64,000 bases of DNA from positions 62,001 to 126,000 of the forward strand of contig NZ_JACJVO010000009.1 of assembly GCF_014212055.1 (NCBI RefSeq), in the 5' to 3' direction. Positions within the stretch are counted from its first letter, which is position 1, and each line of letters begins with the position of its first letter. Below the pieces are notes generated by a model. It was not told where the DNA came from. It ran no database searches and saw only the letters and a list, made by a program, of their open reading frames with translations. Source of the DNA: Cohnella zeiphila (GTDB lineage: Bacteria > Bacillota > Bacilli > Paenibacillales > Paenibacillaceae). This document shows, one piece after another, positions 63,345 through 64,000 of the stretch. Both the position numbers and the translations under genes were made by a program.

Positions 63345-63379
63345 TTATAATTGATAATGATAACCATTATCAATTATAA
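63345..63379 (+). promoter_or_regulatory. Fur box overlapping the promoter of the reductase gene
   Basis: Two 15-base arms meet round a 5-base centre (core TTGATAATG and CATTATCAA), matching the Fur box. TTGATA (63351) and TATAAC (63375), 18 apart, form the promoter inside it. Iron-loaded Fur would block transcription, giving expression when iron is scarce. Confidence 0.9.
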
Positions 63380-63407
63380 CGAAGCTGACAAATAACGCGG
63401 AGGAGAG

Positions 63408-64000
63408 ATGGACGTGGAGCGAGAAACGGACATTTTCGACGTAACGATTATCGGCGGCGGGCCGGTCGGCTTGTTTTCCGCTTTTTATTGCGGCATGAGG
63501 GAGCTCAAAACGAAGGTGATCGAGAGCGCCGCCGAGCTGGGCGGCAAGGTGGCGTTCTATCCCGACAAGGTGCTGCACGACATCGGCGGGGTGGCGGCCG
63601 TCACCGGCGCCGGGCTGATCGGGCAGGTCGTTCGGCAGGGCACGATGTTCGGGCCGGACATCGTGCTGGGGCAGCGGGTAGAAGGACTTCGGCGCCGGGA
63701 GGACGGCATATTCGAGCTCGTCTGCGCGGGCGGAGAGACGCATTGGACGCGCACGGTCATTCTGGCGATCGGCAACGGGGTGTTCGTGCCCCGGAAGCTG
63801 GAGCAGCCGGGAGCCGAGCGCTTCGAAGGGGTCAACCTTCATTATTCGGTAGACAGCCTGGACCGTTTCCGCGACCGGAACGTGCTCATCTCCGGCGGCG
63901 GAAATTCGGCGATCGATTGGGCGAACACGATCGAACCGATCGCCGCGAAGCTGACGGTCGTCCATCGCCGGACCCAGTTCGCCGGGCACGAGAGCGGCGT
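63408..64000 (+). CDS. Ferredoxin-NADP+ reductase, type 2 (YcgT/YumC-like), 5' part
   Basis: The first 197 codons; the gene runs off the window. CGGAGGAG lies before ATG 63408 (GTG 63414 is an alternative). FDVTIIGGGPVGLFSAFYCG is the FAD loop; GGKVAFYPDKVLHDIGG and the NADPH loop VLISGGGNSAIDWANTIEP mark the thioredoxin-reductase-like FNR2 group, with no CxxC. Under a Fur box the best match is YcgT, which supplies electrons for siderophore iron release in B. subtilis. Confidence 0.9.
   Translation, partial: MDVERETDIFDVTIIGGGPVGLFSAFYCGMRELKTKVIESAAELGGKVAFYPDKVLHDIGGVAAVTGAGLIGQVVRQGTMFGPDIVLGQRVEGLRRREDGIFELVCAGGETHWTRTVILAIGNGVFVPRKLEQPGAERFEGVNLHYSVDSLDRFRDRNVLISGGGNSAIDWANTIEPIAAKLTVVHRRTQFAGHESG

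Overview
The window is GC-rich chromosomal DNA from an endospore-forming Gram-positive bacterium of the Paenibacillaceae, most like Paenibacillus or Cohnella. The evidence is an H-type small acid-soluble spore protein, Ku, a c-di-AMP riboswitch, YesM/YesN two-component systems paired with LplA/B/C-type sugar ABC transporters, an SLH-domain surface protein, CIRCE-controlled groESL, and the gene order tsaE-tsaB-rimI-tsaD / ABC-F / moaC / tatA-tatC / groES-groEL. That order is the one I know from Bacillus subtilis (ydiB to groEL, rex absent here). Genus is inferred from content, not from any marker search.

Layout. 0-3.1 kb: end of a cytochrome P450, a secreted CAP-domain protein behind a c-di-AMP riboswitch, Ku, a small unknown gene and sspH. 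3.2-10.6 kb: first sugar-uptake system (histidine kinase, AraC-type response regulator, lipoprotein, two permeases, cytosolic WbsX/GH99-like protein). 10.7-12.9 kb: a minimal FAD protein and UDP-glucose dehydrogenase. 12.9-26.9 kb: conserved housekeeping block: t6A synthesis genes, a VOC protein, a cluster of DnaA boxes, ABC-F, an in-frame 5-formyl-THF cyclo-ligase/MoaC fusion, molybdopterin genes, Tat translocase, a chemoreceptor and groESL. 27.0-27.4 kb: a 58-bp tandem repeat array with converging inverted copies. 27.5-39.4 kb: CcdC-like membrane protein under a palindromic operator, second chemoreceptor, a Gfo/Idh/MocA-AraC-Gfo/Idh/MocA cluster, a MalT-like regulator and a large SLH/Ig surface protein.

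39.4-56.97 kb is an accessory-looking carbohydrate island with a similar IS3-family relic at each end. It holds an SMP-30 lactonase, two GntR regulators, an enolase-superfamily sugar-acid dehydratase, a zinc alcohol dehydrogenase, an FAH-family hydrolase and an SDR. Together these fit a non-phosphorylative deoxy-sugar route (L-fucose/L-rhamnose type) ending in pyruvate plus lactate. A second kinase/regulator/ABC system follows, with a secreted GH71/99-like protein and a GH127-type beta-L-arabinofuranosidase homologue. The likely flow is: secreted enzyme frees oligosaccharides, ABC transporter imports them, cytosolic glycosidase and dehydratase pathway consume them.

56.96-64 kb: Uup-type ABC-F, a membrane-anchored multicopper oxidase, tRNA-Lys(CTT), an ECF sigma/anti-sigma pair, and a Fur-box-controlled ferredoxin-NADP reductase running off the end.

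The points I would look at first are the DnaA-box cluster with its nested hairpin, the cyclo-ligase/MoaC fusion, the 58-bp repeat array, the relic-bracketed island, and three genes whose Shine-Dalgarno spacing points to ATT/ATC-type start codons.
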